Positions 16,821 through 25,118 of a stretch of DNA of 64,000 bases are shown in pieces. The number at the start of each line of letters is the position of its first letter. The first letter of the stretch is position 1. The translations under genes were made by a program, and so were the position numbers. Origin of the DNA: CAWHXG01 sp963833235 (GTDB lineage: Bacteria > Pseudomonadota > Alphaproteobacteria > Rhodobacterales > Rhodobacteraceae); NCBI GenBank assembly GCA_963833235.1, contig CAWHXG010000001.1, positions 1,485,600 through 1,549,599 on the forward strand. The letters are read 5' to 3'. Under the pieces are notes generated by a model that made no database searches, was not told the origin of the DNA, and was given only the letters and a program-made list of their open reading frames with translations.

Positions 16821-18155
16821 ATGACGACGTCCAGATACCTCACCGGCGGATTGACGCGGCGCGGGGCGCTGCAGGGGCTTGCGGCCACTTCGGCGCTGTC
16901 GGCGATGCCCTTCCGCGCGATGGCTCAGGAGACGACGCTTCGCTGGTGGTCGCCCCAGGCGGCGCCCGCTCAGGTCGAGGCCTACCAGTTCCAGATCGCC
17001 GCCTTCGAGGCGGCCAACCCCGGCATCAAGGTGGTTTTCGAGACCACATCCGACGAAGGGTACGCCCCGCAGCTGGCGGCCGCGTTCTCTTCGGGCGAGG
17101 TGCCCGATATCGTCACGCATCTGCCATCCTTCGCCGCGCAATCCTACTATGCCAATGGCCTGATCGAGCCGTTCGGCGACGTGATCGAGGCGATCGGCGA
17201 GGACGACTACTACCCCGGCGCCAACGCCGTTTTCCGTGCGGCGGACGGCAACTACGTCGGCACCGGGATCGGCAACTCGGCCGCCAACATGCTGTGGCTG
17301 CGCCGCGATCTGATGGAAGCCGCCGGCATCGACGCGGCCCCCCGGACATGGGACGAGCTTCGCGCGGGTTGTCAGGCGATGCAGGGCGGCGGCATCTATG
17401 GCGCGCCCTTGCCTTACGGCCAGAATTCCATGACCTCGCTGATCTTCGTGGGCTTCATCCACCAGGCCGGCGGCCAGGTCTTCACCCCCGACCTGCAGGT
17501 CGACATCGACAACGAGGGCACTCGCGCAGCGCTGGAATTCTACGCGTCCATGCGCGAGCTCTGCCCGCCGGGCGCCACCAACTACAGCTGGGGCGAAAGC
17601 CTGACCGCGTTCGTCAGCGGGGCCACCGCCACCGGCATCTACACCGGCCGCGTCCTCGCCAACGTCAACGAACAGAACCCACCCATCGCGGATGCGGTTA
17701 CCTGCGTGCCCTATCCCACCATGTCCGAGGATATCGAGCACTGGACCTTCAACGACTTTCCCAGCGTCTTCATCCCGGCGCAGTCGCAGCAGAAGCAGGC
17801 CGCCAAGGCGTTCGCCGCGTTCCTCTTCGAGCCGGAAGGCTACATCAAGCAGCTGCACGCGGCCCCCGGCCACGTCCTGCCGGTGCTGCAGTCGATCAGC
17901 AGCAACCCGATGTACCTCGATAACCCGATCATCGAGAAGTACAGCGAAGAGGTCGATATCATGGCTGCGGCGGCGGCGGGCGGCTTCAACCTCGGCTACG
18001 AATCCTCAGAGCACCAATCCAACGAGAAGGCCGGCGAAGTGGTGAACTCGGGCGTGATCGCGGAGCTGGTGCAGCGCGTGGTGCTGAACGGGGACGATGT
18101 GGATACCGTTCTGGGCGAGACGACCGCGCGCATCGAAGAGATCATGGCAAACTGA
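16821..18155 (+). CDS. Extracellular solute-binding protein, family 1 (sugar ABC transporter)
   Basis: This is a 444-residue periplasmic binding protein. The N terminus carries a twin-arginine-like signal (LTRRGALQGL, then a short hydrophobic stretch ending AMAQE), so export may be by Tat. Family 1 features include WWSPQAAPAQVEAYQ, AANPGIKVVFE and TWDELRAG. This class binds oligosaccharides, polyols or glycerol-3-phosphate-like ligands and hands them to the permease pair encoded next. The ATG at 16,821 has AGGGGAGA upstream. It heads an operon of two permeases, ATPase, DHDPS-family enzyme, two SDRs and a deacetylase. Confidence 0.9.
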   Translation: MTTSRYLTGGLTRRGALQGLAATSALSAMPFRAMAQETTLRWWSPQAAPAQVEAYQFQIAAFEAANPGIKVVFETTSDEGYAPQLAAAFSSGEVPDIVTHLPSFAAQSYYANGLIEPFGDVIEAIGEDDYYPGANAVFRAADGNYVGTGIGNSAANMLWLRRDLMEAAGIDAAPRTWDELRAGCQAMQGGGIYGAPLPYGQNSMTSLIFVGFIHQAGGQVFTPDLQVDIDNEGTRAALEFYASMRELCPPGATNYSWGESLTAFVSGATATGIYTGRVLANVNEQNPPIADAVTCVPYPTMSEDIEHWTFNDFPSVFIPAQSQQKQAAKAFAAFLFEPEGYIKQLHAAPGHVLPVLQSISSNPMYLDNPIIEKYSEEVDIMAAAAAGGFNLGYESSEHQSNEKAGEVVNSGVIAELVQRVVLNGDDVDTVLGETTARIEEIMAN

Positions 18156-18201
18156 GGAAAGTGACCGGACGCATAGGACCCTGCGTCCGGTCCGCCTGCC
18201 G

Positions 18202-19104
18202 ATGTCGATGACCCGCCCCCGCCAGACCGTCCTGGAACGTCAGTATGCCCTTCTGGGGCTGATGCTGATCGCGCCGACCGTTCTGGTGTTCTGCACGGTC
18301 ATCGTCTACCCGCTGGTCTCGGCCATCTACCTTTCCCTCTTCAGCATCTTCACCCCGACCCTTCAGGGCGAATGGGTGGGGCTGGGGAACTACCGGGTGC
18401 TTCTGGCGAAGGGCGAGTTCTGGTCTTCGCTGCGCAACAACCTGATCTGGACGATGGGCACCCTGTCCCTGCAGATCCTCCTCGGCGTCGGCATGGCGCT
18501 TGTCCTGCACCAGAACATCTGGTTCCGCAGCGCGGCGCGGGCGCTGATCCTCTTTCCCTACTTCATCTCCACCGTCGTGGCGGTGCTGGTCTGGAAATGG
18601 CTTTTCAACGATTTGTACGGCATCCTGAACCACCTGATGATGGCCGCCGGGCTGATCGACATGCCGCTGGACTATCTCGGCACGATGCCCAACGCGATGA
18701 TCTCCGTGATCCTCGTGGGCGCGTGGAAATACTTTCCCTTCGTCGTCATCGCGGTTCTGGCCCGCCTGCAGACGATCCCCGACCAGCTCTACGAGGCGGC
18801 CCGGATCGACGGCGCCGGGCCCATCGCCCGGTTCTGGGACATCACGCTGCCGCAATTGCGCGACGTGCTGGTGGTGATCGTGATGCTGCGGGCGATCTGG
18901 GACTTCAAGGAATTCGACCTGATCTTCCTGCTCACCGGCGGCGGCCCCGTCACCTCTACCCAGACCCTGCCGCTGCTGGTCTACAAGGAGGCGTTCGCGC
19001 TGAACCAGATGGGCATGGCCTCGGCCTATGCGGTGGTGATGATGGCGATCATGCTGGTCTTCATGATCGTCTACATCCGCCGCACGAAAGAGGCGGGATC
19101 GTGA
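18202..19104 (+). CDS. Sugar ABC transporter permease (UgpA/MalF-like)
   Basis: This is a 300-residue inner-membrane permease with about six hydrophobic segments. The first covers LLGLMLIAPTVLVFC. The ATPase-docking EAA loop reads YEAARIDGAGPIARFWDITLP. Length and loop fit the CUT1 sugar family. Two in-frame ATGs (18,202 and 18,208) are possible; the first is used. Its stop overlaps the GTG of the next permease in GTGA, so the two membrane subunits are translationally coupled. Confidence 0.92.
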   Translation: MSMTRPRQTVLERQYALLGLMLIAPTVLVFCTVIVYPLVSAIYLSLFSIFTPTLQGEWVGLGNYRVLLAKGEFWSSLRNNLIWTMGTLSLQILLGVGMALVLHQNIWFRSAARALILFPYFISTVVAVLVWKWLFNDLYGILNHLMMAAGLIDMPLDYLGTMPNAMISVILVGAWKYFPFVVIAVLARLQTIPDQLYEAARIDGAGPIARFWDITLPQLRDVLVVIVMLRAIWDFKEFDLIFLLTGGGPVTSTQTLPLLVYKEAFALNQMGMASAYAVVMMAIMLVFMIVYIRRTKEAGS

Positions 19105-19925
19105 TCGTGCGCCGCATCCTCTTCAACCTGATGGCCTGGGGCATCGTGCTGGCCGTGGCCTTTCCGCTCTTCTGGATGCTGGTTACTTCGGTGAAGCCGC
19201 AATTCGAACTGTTCCGCCGCCCGCCCACCATGCTGCCGGAAACCTGGACGTTCGAGCACTACTGGCGGCTGCTGAGCGCCACGAACTTCCTCGTCTATTT
19301 CCGCAACTCGGTAATATTGTCGGTGGCCACCACGGCCGTCGTCGTTGCCATCGCGACGTTGGGCGCCTACAGCCTCGTGCGCTTCCGCTATGCGGGCCGC
19401 GAGAGCCTCGCGTTCCTCGTACTCTTCACGTACCTGCTGCCGTCGGTCGTGCTGATCCTGCCACTTTACCTGCTGCTGGTGCAGATGGGGCTGGCCAACA
19501 CGCTGCTGTCGCTGGTGATCGCCTACACCACCTTCGCGTTGCCTTACGCGCTCTGGCTGCTCCGGTCCTTCATGGCTGGCATTCCGGAGGATCTGGAAAG
19601 CGCGGCGCTGGTCGACGGTGCCTCGCGCATGGGCGCCTTCCGCGACGTGATCCTGCCGCAGCTTCTGCCCGGCATCATCTCGACCGCGCTCTTCACCTTC
19701 ATCCTCAGCTGGAACGAATACCTCTACGCGCTGGTCCTCGTGAACTCCGACAGCGCGCGGCCGCTGACCACCGGCGTGATGAACATGCTGATCTCGTCGT
19801 TCAATATCGAATGGTCGCTGCTGATGGCGGCGAGCGTGATGATGAGCGTGCCGCTGATCGTGGTCTTCGCGTTCCTGCAAAGCTATCTGACGCGCGGCTT
19901 CGGCGCCGGCGCGGTGAAAGGATAG
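19101..19925 (+). CDS. Sugar ABC transporter permease (UgpE/MalG-like)
   Basis: This 274-residue partner permease begins with an N-terminal membrane segment (AWGIVLAVAFPLFWML) followed by VTSVKPQFELF, the usual MalG-type layout. The EAA loop is ESAALVDGASRMGAFRDVILP, and LSWNEYLYALVL is conserved in CUT1 permeases. The start is the GTG at 19,101, which overlaps the previous stop and follows AAGAGG. It forms the channel with the preceding gene product. Confidence 0.92.
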   Translation: MIVRRILFNLMAWGIVLAVAFPLFWMLVTSVKPQFELFRRPPTMLPETWTFEHYWRLLSATNFLVYFRNSVILSVATTAVVVAIATLGAYSLVRFRYAGRESLAFLVLFTYLLPSVVLILPLYLLLVQMGLANTLLSLVIAYTTFALPYALWLLRSFMAGIPEDLESAALVDGASRMGAFRDVILPQLLPGIISTALFTFILSWNEYLYALVLVNSDSARPLTTGVMNMLISSFNIEWSLLMAASVMMSVPLIVVFAFLQSYLTRGFGAGAVKG

Positions 19926-19928
19926 GCG

Positions 19929-21086
19929 ATGGCCGACGTCGTGTTGACCGACATCCGCAAGGCCTTCGGCAGCTTCACCGCCGTCGAAGGGCTGAACCTT
20001 TCCATCGAGCGGGGGGAGTTCGTGTCGCTTCTCGGCCCGTCGGGCTGCGGCAAGACCACCACGCTGCGGATGCTGGCGGGTCTGGAATTTCCAACCTCCG
20101 GAGAGATCCGGATCGGCGACCGGGTGGTCAACGACCGCGCGCCGGGCGAGCGCGACATCGCGATGGTCTTCCAGTCCTACGCGCTCTACCCGCACATGAC
20201 AGTCGCCCAGAACATCGCCTATCCCCTGAAGAAGCGCGGTGTGGCCAAGGCCGAGCGGCAGGCGATGGTCGCGCGCACCGCCGAGATGCTGCAACTGACC
20301 CCGCTTCTCGGCCGTCGCCCGCGGGAGCTGTCCGGCGGCCAGCAACAGCGGGTCGCGCTTGGCCGGGCGCTGGTGCGCGACCCGCTGGTCTTCCTGCTCG
20401 ACGAACCGCTCTCGAACCTCGACGCGAAGCTGCGCGGCTACATGCGGGCCGAGCTGGTGGAGCTGCATGCCCGCCTCGGCCGCACGATGGTCTACGTGAC
20501 CCACGACCAGCTGGAGGCGATGACCATGTCCGACAGGATCGCGGTCATGGAGGGCGGGCGGCTGCAGCAATTCGCCCCGCCGCAGCAGGTCTACCGGGCG
20601 CCCGCTAACCGCTTCGTCGCGGGCTTCATCGGCACGCCGGGGATGACGCTGATCGACGGAACGCTGAGGCGCGCGGGCGAGGGGGCCTGGCTCTTCGAGG
20701 CGCCGGGCGTGTCGCAGCCCCTGCCGCGGCTCGGCCCGGAGGCGGCGCCGGGGCCGGCTTGCCTCGGCGTTCGCCCGGAGGACGTGACCCTTGGCGAGGG
20801 GCCCATAGAGGGCGTGGTGCAGATGGTCGAGCAGACGGGCCATGAGAACATCGTCGCCATCGGCATCGCCGGCGACATCCGGGTGACCGGCCGGGTCGAG
20901 GCGGAGCGGACCTGGGCGACCGGCGCCCCGATCCGATGCGGCTTCGATCCGGCCCGCGCGCATGTCTTCGCCGCCGGGGCGCACGGCGTGCGGCTGAACC
21001 TGCCGCCGCCTGCCACGGGCGCGGCGCCGCAGTTACCGTCCGAGGCCGCAGTACCGCGGCAGATGCCGAGGGAGGCCATTTCTTGA
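19929..21086 (+). CDS. Sugar ABC transporter ATP-binding protein (UgpC/MalK-like)
   Basis: This 385-residue ATPase powers the permease pair. Walker A GPSGCGKTT is at about residues 36-44, the signature LSGGQQQR at 134-141, and Walker B FLLDEP at 155-160, followed by the switch histidine in YVTHDQLEA. The last 140 residues form the TOBE/OB regulatory domain typical of MalK and UgpC, with LGVRPEDVTL. It starts three bases after the permease stop. Its TGA overlaps the TTG of the next gene. Confidence 0.93.
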   Translation: MADVVLTDIRKAFGSFTAVEGLNLSIERGEFVSLLGPSGCGKTTTLRMLAGLEFPTSGEIRIGDRVVNDRAPGERDIAMVFQSYALYPHMTVAQNIAYPLKKRGVAKAERQAMVARTAEMLQLTPLLGRRPRELSGGQQQRVALGRALVRDPLVFLLDEPLSNLDAKLRGYMRAELVELHARLGRTMVYVTHDQLEAMTMSDRIAVMEGGRLQQFAPPQQVYRAPANRFVAGFIGTPGMTLIDGTLRRAGEGAWLFEAPGVSQPLPRLGPEAAPGPACLGVRPEDVTLGEGPIEGVVQMVEQTGHENIVAIGIAGDIRVTGRVEAERTWATGAPIRCGFDPARAHVFAAGAHGVRLNLPPPATGAAPQLPSEAAVPRQMPREAIS

Positions 21087-22003
21087 ACCGTTCGTCCGTT
21101 TCCTGGTCCGGGCCGATGCCCGCGCTGACCACGCCCTTCCACCCCGACCACTCGATTGACGAGGAAGGTTTCGCGGCCAACATCGCGCGGCTCTTCGATG
21201 CGGGGGCCACAGGCATGGTCGCGGTCGGCTGCACCGGCGAATTCTGGGCCCTCGGGCTCGAGGAACGCGCGCGCCTGACGGCCCTCACCGTGGCGGCCTG
21301 CAAGGGGCGTGGCCCCGCCATCGTGGGAACCGGCAGCATCCGCGAGGGCGAGGTGATCGACCAGATCGCCGTGGCCGCCGATGCCGGGGCGGACGCGGCG
21401 CTGGTGATGCCGCCCTATTTCGCCCATCTGACCGAGGCCGAGCTGATCGCGCATTTCGAGGCCATCGACGCGGCCAGCCGACTGCCGCTGGTCGTCTACA
21501 ACATTCCCGGCAATGCCTGGAACGCGATCACCCCGCATGTGGCGGACCGGCTCGCCGACCTCGACCACGTCGTAGCGATCAAGGAGAGCAGCGGTGACTG
21601 GAACAACTTCCTTGCCACGCTGAACCTGGTACGCGACCGTATCCGGGTGTTCTGCGGCCCCTCCTCAATGTTCGGGGTGCCGGCGGTGCTGGCCGGGGCG
21701 GACGGGCTGATCGACTGCTTTCCGAACGTCTGGGCGCCGGGCTGCCTTGATCTCTGGCACGCGACGAAGACCGGGCGGATGGACGAGGCCTGGGCCCTGC
21801 AGCGCACCGGGATCGCCCTGACCGGGCTCTTCACCAGCGGCGGACGAAGCCTCTATCCCGCCACCAAGGCCGCGATGGACTATCTGGGGCTTCCGGGCGG
21901 AGGCGCGCCGCGCCCGCCGCTGCGCCCGCTGACCGGTCAGCCGCTGAGCGAATTGACCCGCGGCCTCGATACCCTGATCGGGCGCGCGGCGAAGGTCGCC
22001 TGA
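21083..22003 (+). CDS. Dihydrodipicolinate synthase family aldolase/dehydratase
   Basis: This is a 306-residue class I aldolase. Hallmarks are VGCTGEFWAL, the catalytic tyrosine in VVYNIPGNAW and the Schiff-base lysine in VAIKESSGD. An unusual TTG start at 21,083 overlaps the ATPase stop (TTGA) and has GGGAGG eight bases upstream. No better start exists downstream of the overlap. Sitting inside a sugar-type transport operon, it probably cleaves or dehydrates a ketodeoxy acid made from the imported compound. Members of this family in similar places act as 2-keto-3-deoxy-acid aldolases, ketodeoxy-pentonate dehydratases or hydroxyproline-pathway deaminases. It is clearly different in sequence from the paralogue at 7,228. 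Confidence 0.87.
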   Translation: MNRSSVSWSGPMPALTTPFHPDHSIDEEGFAANIARLFDAGATGMVAVGCTGEFWALGLEERARLTALTVAACKGRGPAIVGTGSIREGEVIDQIAVAADAGADAALVMPPYFAHLTEAELIAHFEAIDAASRLPLVVYNIPGNAWNAITPHVADRLADLDHVVAIKESSGDWNNFLATLNLVRDRIRVFCGPSSMFGVPAVLAGADGLIDCFPNVWAPGCLDLWHATKTGRMDEAWALQRTGIALTGLFTSGGRSLYPATKAAMDYLGLPGGGAPRPPLRPLTGQPLSELTRGLDTLIGRAAKVA

Positions 22004-22049
22004 CGTCCGCTTTTCCGCCTGCCGTCGCAACACCTGAAGGAGGCCCGTC

Positions 22050-22832
22050 ATGGACCTAGGACTGAACGGCCGTCGGGCCATAGTGACCGCGGCCAGCCGC
22101 GGCCTGGGCCTCGCCACAGCACGGTCTTTGGCGCGAGAAGGCGTGGCGATCACCATGAACGCCCGGTCCGCGGAACCGCTGGAAGCCGCGGCGCAGGACA
22201 TCCGCGACGAGTTCGGCGTCGAGGTCAACGCGGTTGCCGCTGACTTCAACGACCGCGACGGCCGCACCGCGATCCTGCAGGCCGCGGGCGACGTCGATAT
22301 CCTTGTCAACAATCCCGGTGTGCGGCAGGTGCCGACCCCCTACGACAAGATCGGCGCTGACGACTGGCGCTATTGGCTGGAGGTGCATTTCCTGTCGTCC
22401 GTAGAGATGATCCAGGCGGTCGCCCCGGGCATGACCGCCCGCCGTTTCGGGCGGATCGTCAACATGTCGGTCAGCTTCATCAAGTTTCCCCAGGTCGGCT
22501 TCGCCCATTCCCACGCCGCGCGCCTGGCGCTTTCTGGCGCGACGGCGGCGATGGTGCGCGAGCTGATCCCACACAACGTCACGATCAACACGGTCTGCCC
22601 GGGGCTCTTCGATACCGATGCGCTGCATACCAACCTGCACGGCCATGCGGAGCGGGGGAACACGACCTACGAGGCCATCGTGGAGGACCGCAAGAAGGGG
22701 TGCCCCGCCGGCCGCTTCGCCGACCCCTCCGAATGCGGCGATCTGATCGCCTATCTGTGTTCGGCGCAGGCGGGCTTCATGTCGGGCCAGAACATCGTCA
22801 ACGATGGCGGCGTGCATCAGGGCCTTTTCTGA
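22050..22832 (+). CDS. Atypical SDR-family protein lacking the Tyr-Lys pair
   Basis: This 260-residue SDR fold has a good cofactor loop (TAASRGLG), ILVNNPGV and a C-terminal GFMSGQNIVNDGG. In the active-site region the usual YxxxK is replaced: the segment reads GFAHSHAARLALSG, with no Tyr or Lys in the right spacing, and the catalytic serine position is NMSVSF. A related SDR branch (with LSNGAR at this place) also lacks the pair. It may be a dehydrogenase with another acid-base residue, or a non-redox partner. It lies 46 bases after the aldolase gene and next to a normal SDR, so a two-protein unit is possible. Confidence 0.83.
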   Translation: MDLGLNGRRAIVTAASRGLGLATARSLAREGVAITMNARSAEPLEAAAQDIRDEFGVEVNAVAADFNDRDGRTAILQAAGDVDILVNNPGVRQVPTPYDKIGADDWRYWLEVHFLSSVEMIQAVAPGMTARRFGRIVNMSVSFIKFPQVGFAHSHAARLALSGATAAMVRELIPHNVTINTVCPGLFDTDALHTNLHGHAERGNTTYEAIVEDRKKGCPAGRFADPSECGDLIAYLCSAQAGFMSGQNIVNDGGVHQGLF

Positions 22833-23530
22833 TGGAGAAGGTCGCGATGGTCTCTGGCGGCGGGCGGGGCCTTGGCGCCGCCATCGCGACCAGGCTTCTG
22901 GAGGACGGCTGGCGGCTGTCCCTGGGCGTGCGCGACCTGACACAGGCCAAGGCGTTCGGATCGCCGGACAGGGTGCTTGCCGCGTCGTTCGATGCGACCA
23001 ATCCTCCGACCGCATCCGCCTGGGTCGATGAAACGGTGGCGCGGTTCGGGCGGATCGACGCGCTGGTGAACAATGCCGGCATCCTGCGGATGGTGGATTT
23101 CGAGCAGGGCAGCGAAGACGATCTGGACGCGCTCTGGGCGGTCAACGTCAAGGCGCCCTTCCGGCTGACCCGCGCGGCCTTGCCGCACCTGCGCAAGACC
23201 GGGGCGGGGAGGGTCATCAACATCGCCTCGACCGACGCCAAGCGCTACCGGCAGGGCACGTCCGTCGGCTATGGGATGACCAAGCACGCGCTTCTGGCGA
23301 TGACCCAGGCGGTGCGGTTCGCCGGCTGGGAGGACGGTGTGCGGGCCACGGCGCTCTGCCCCGGCGCCATCGATACCGAGCTGATCGCCGATCTGCCGGG
23401 CGTGACGCCCAAGGCCGACCGTCTGACGCCGGGAACTGTGGCGGGCATGGTCGCCTATATCCTCTCGTTGCCCAACCAGGCGAGCGTGCCGGAATTCATT
23501 GCCAACACCCGTCTGGAAAGCGTGGTGTGA
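22832..23530 (+). CDS. SDR-family oxidoreductase
   Basis: This is a 232-residue SDR with SGGGRGLG cofactor loop, LVNNAGILR, a catalytic serine in NIASTDA and YGMTKHA carrying Tyr and Lys. Its ATG overlaps the previous TGA by one base (TGATG). The C-terminal pattern (GWEDGVRATALCPG, ending RLESVV) is shared with the SDR at 51,939-52,640 (GWEEGVRATLLCPG, ending RLEDTL), so the two are paralogues serving two different catabolic operons. The substrate is unknown. Confidence 0.87.
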   Translation: MEKVAMVSGGGRGLGAAIATRLLEDGWRLSLGVRDLTQAKAFGSPDRVLAASFDATNPPTASAWVDETVARFGRIDALVNNAGILRMVDFEQGSEDDLDALWAVNVKAPFRLTRAALPHLRKTGAGRVINIASTDAKRYRQGTSVGYGMTKHALLAMTQAVRFAGWEDGVRATALCPGAIDTELIADLPGVTPKADRLTPGTVAGMVAYILSLPNQASVPEFIANTRLESVV

Positions 23531-24420
23531 CCGGGCCATCCGAACCCTGGAAGATGGCGGAGGAGGATTGGCGCCGCACGGTCGGCCGCGTCCGCGCCGG
23601 CCGAGCGCTGAAGCCCGCGATATGGCCCGGCGGGGCCGCCTGCGCCTTCGCGCTCAGCTTCGACTGCGACCACGAGACGTTCGAGCTTGGCCAGGGCGGC
23701 ACCGCCGTGGGGCGGCTCGCCTGGGGCGAGTTCGGGCGGCGCACCGGGGTGCCGCGCATCCTGTCCGTGCTGTCTCGCCACGATGTGCGCGCGAGTTTTT
23801 TCATGCCGGCGGTGGCGGCGCTGATCGATCCCGCGGCGCTTCGCCCGATCACCGAAGCCGGGCACGAGATCGGCGTCCATGGCTGGATCCACGAGAACAA
23901 TTCCCGGCTCGACCGCGCGGTCGAGCGGGAGCTGATGGCGCGCGCGCGCGACACACTGCAGAATCTGACAGGCACCCGCCCCGTCGGGCACCGCTCCGCG
24001 AATTGGGACCTGAGCGATGATACGATTTCGCTGGTCGCGGAGCTGGGCTTTGCCTACGACAGCTCGCTGATGGCCGATGACAGCTGCTATGAGCTGCTTT
24101 CGGACGGGAAGCCGACGGGCGTGGTCGAGATCCCGGTCGATTGGGTACGCGACGACGCGGTCTATCTGCTCTTCAACCGCAATCCGCCGACCCGCCCCTG
24201 GACGCCGCCCGAGGCCGTGTTCGATATCTTCCGCCGGGAATTCGACGCCGCCTTCGACGAGGGCGGGCTTTGCCAGCTGACGTTCCATCCCTTCGTGATC
24301 GGCTACCGCTCCCGCATCTGGATCATGGAGCGGCTGATAGAACATGCGAGATCGCGCGGGCCGGTGTGGTTTCCGACCCATGCGGAGCTGGCGGAATGGG
24401 TCCTGGCCAACTCGGCGTGA
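23527..24420 (+). CDS. Polysaccharide deacetylase family protein (PuuE/HpPgdA-like)
   Basis: This 297-residue NodB-fold protein shows the metal-site and catalytic motifs FDCDHET (aspartates), ASFFMP, the histidine pair in HEIGVHGWIHE, and GHRSANWDLSD, which belong to the cytosolic PuuE/H. pylori PgdA branch. Members hydrolyse amide bonds in allantoin-like or acetylated substrates; no signal peptide is seen, so a small-molecule amidohydrolase is favoured over a cell-wall enzyme. The GTG at 23,527 overlaps the previous stop (GTGA). An ATG nine codons later is an alternative. Last gene of the sugar-type operon. Confidence 0.85.
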   Translation: MTGPSEPWKMAEEDWRRTVGRVRAGRALKPAIWPGGAACAFALSFDCDHETFELGQGGTAVGRLAWGEFGRRTGVPRILSVLSRHDVRASFFMPAVAALIDPAALRPITEAGHEIGVHGWIHENNSRLDRAVERELMARARDTLQNLTGTRPVGHRSANWDLSDDTISLVAELGFAYDSSLMADDSCYELLSDGKPTGVVEIPVDWVRDDAVYLLFNRNPPTRPWTPPEAVFDIFRREFDAAFDEGGLCQLTFHPFVIGYRSRIWIMERLIEHARSRGPVWFPTHAELAEWVLANSA

Positions 24421-24474
24421 CCTCGCAGCCACCACGCGTGCCAACAGCGCTGCGGCACAGGCATGGGCGCGTTT

Positions 24475-24508
24475 GTGCGCAGGGCAAACGAGAATTCGCT
24501 TTGCGCAC
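24475..24508 (+). promoter_or_regulatory. Tandem IclR-type operators E1/E2 (TRAP operon promoter)
   Basis: Two sites stand five bases apart (four bases between them): GTGCGCAGGGCAAAC at 24,475-24,489, and at 24,494-24,508 a site that reads GTGCGCAAAGCGAAT on the opposite strand. Each differs from consensus at one or two positions. Two weaker sites side by side upstream of dctQ would allow cooperative binding. Confidence 0.55.
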
Positions 24509-24581
24509 GTATGACGATCCCCTAGGCTTTTCGCATACTCGGTCGCCTGACGCACAGATCGATCCGAAGGAAAGGCCGCGC

Positions 24582-25118
24582 GTGAAACGCTTCGTCAGGG
24601 CGATAGATGCCGTGAACTCCGCCGTGACGACGCTGGTGGGCGCGTTGCTGGCGATCATGGCAGCGGCGGTGATGGTTCAGGTTCTCGTACGCTTCGTGCT
24701 GACGGCTGCGGGCGTGAACATCTCGGCGCCATGGACCGAAGAGCTCGCGCGCTACGTGCTGATCTGGATGGTGTTCCTCGGTGCCGCCGTCGGCGTCCGC
24801 CATGCCCGCATGATCGCGCTGGAATTCGGCGTCCGCTCGCTCCCTCCGGGCGCCGGCATCCCGCTGCGCTATGCCGTCACTATCTTCGGGATCGCGTTCT
24901 TCGGGCTGCTCTTCTGGGTGGGCCTCGACTTCGTCGAGCTGGGCCGGACGGAAACGAGCCCCGTGCTCGGCATCACGCGGGACTGGGTCTATTGGGCGAT
25001 GCCGGTGGGCATGGCGTTGATGATCGTCAACTCGCTCGCCCTCATCGCCGAGACGCTGGCGGAACGGCGCGACATCCGCTTCGCAGCCGATCACGCCCCC
25101 CAGGACGGCCTGTCTTGA
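24582..25118 (+). CDS. TRAP transporter small permease (DctQ-like)
   Basis: This 178-residue membrane protein has four hydrophobic segments, among them LVGALLAIMAAAVMVQVLV and WMVFLGAAVGV with RHARMI, and TEELARYVLIW, typical of DctQ. It pairs with DctM in sodium-driven uptake of organic acids. The GTG start at 24,582 has GAAGGAAAGG upstream. Its TGA overlaps the TTG start of dctM. Confidence 0.9.
   Translation: MKRFVRAIDAVNSAVTTLVGALLAIMAAAVMVQVLVRFVLTAAGVNISAPWTEELARYVLIWMVFLGAAVGVRHARMIALEFGVRSLPPGAGIPLRYAVTIFGIAFFGLLFWVGLDFVELGRTETSPVLGITRDWVYWAMPVGMALMIVNSLALIAETLAERRDIRFAADHAPQDGLS

Noticed and set aside
19071..20984. Long minus-strand frame (about 637 codons) opposite the permease and ATPase
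   Set aside because: Rich in Arg, His and Gln with no domain. The opposite strand holds clear ABC transporter genes.
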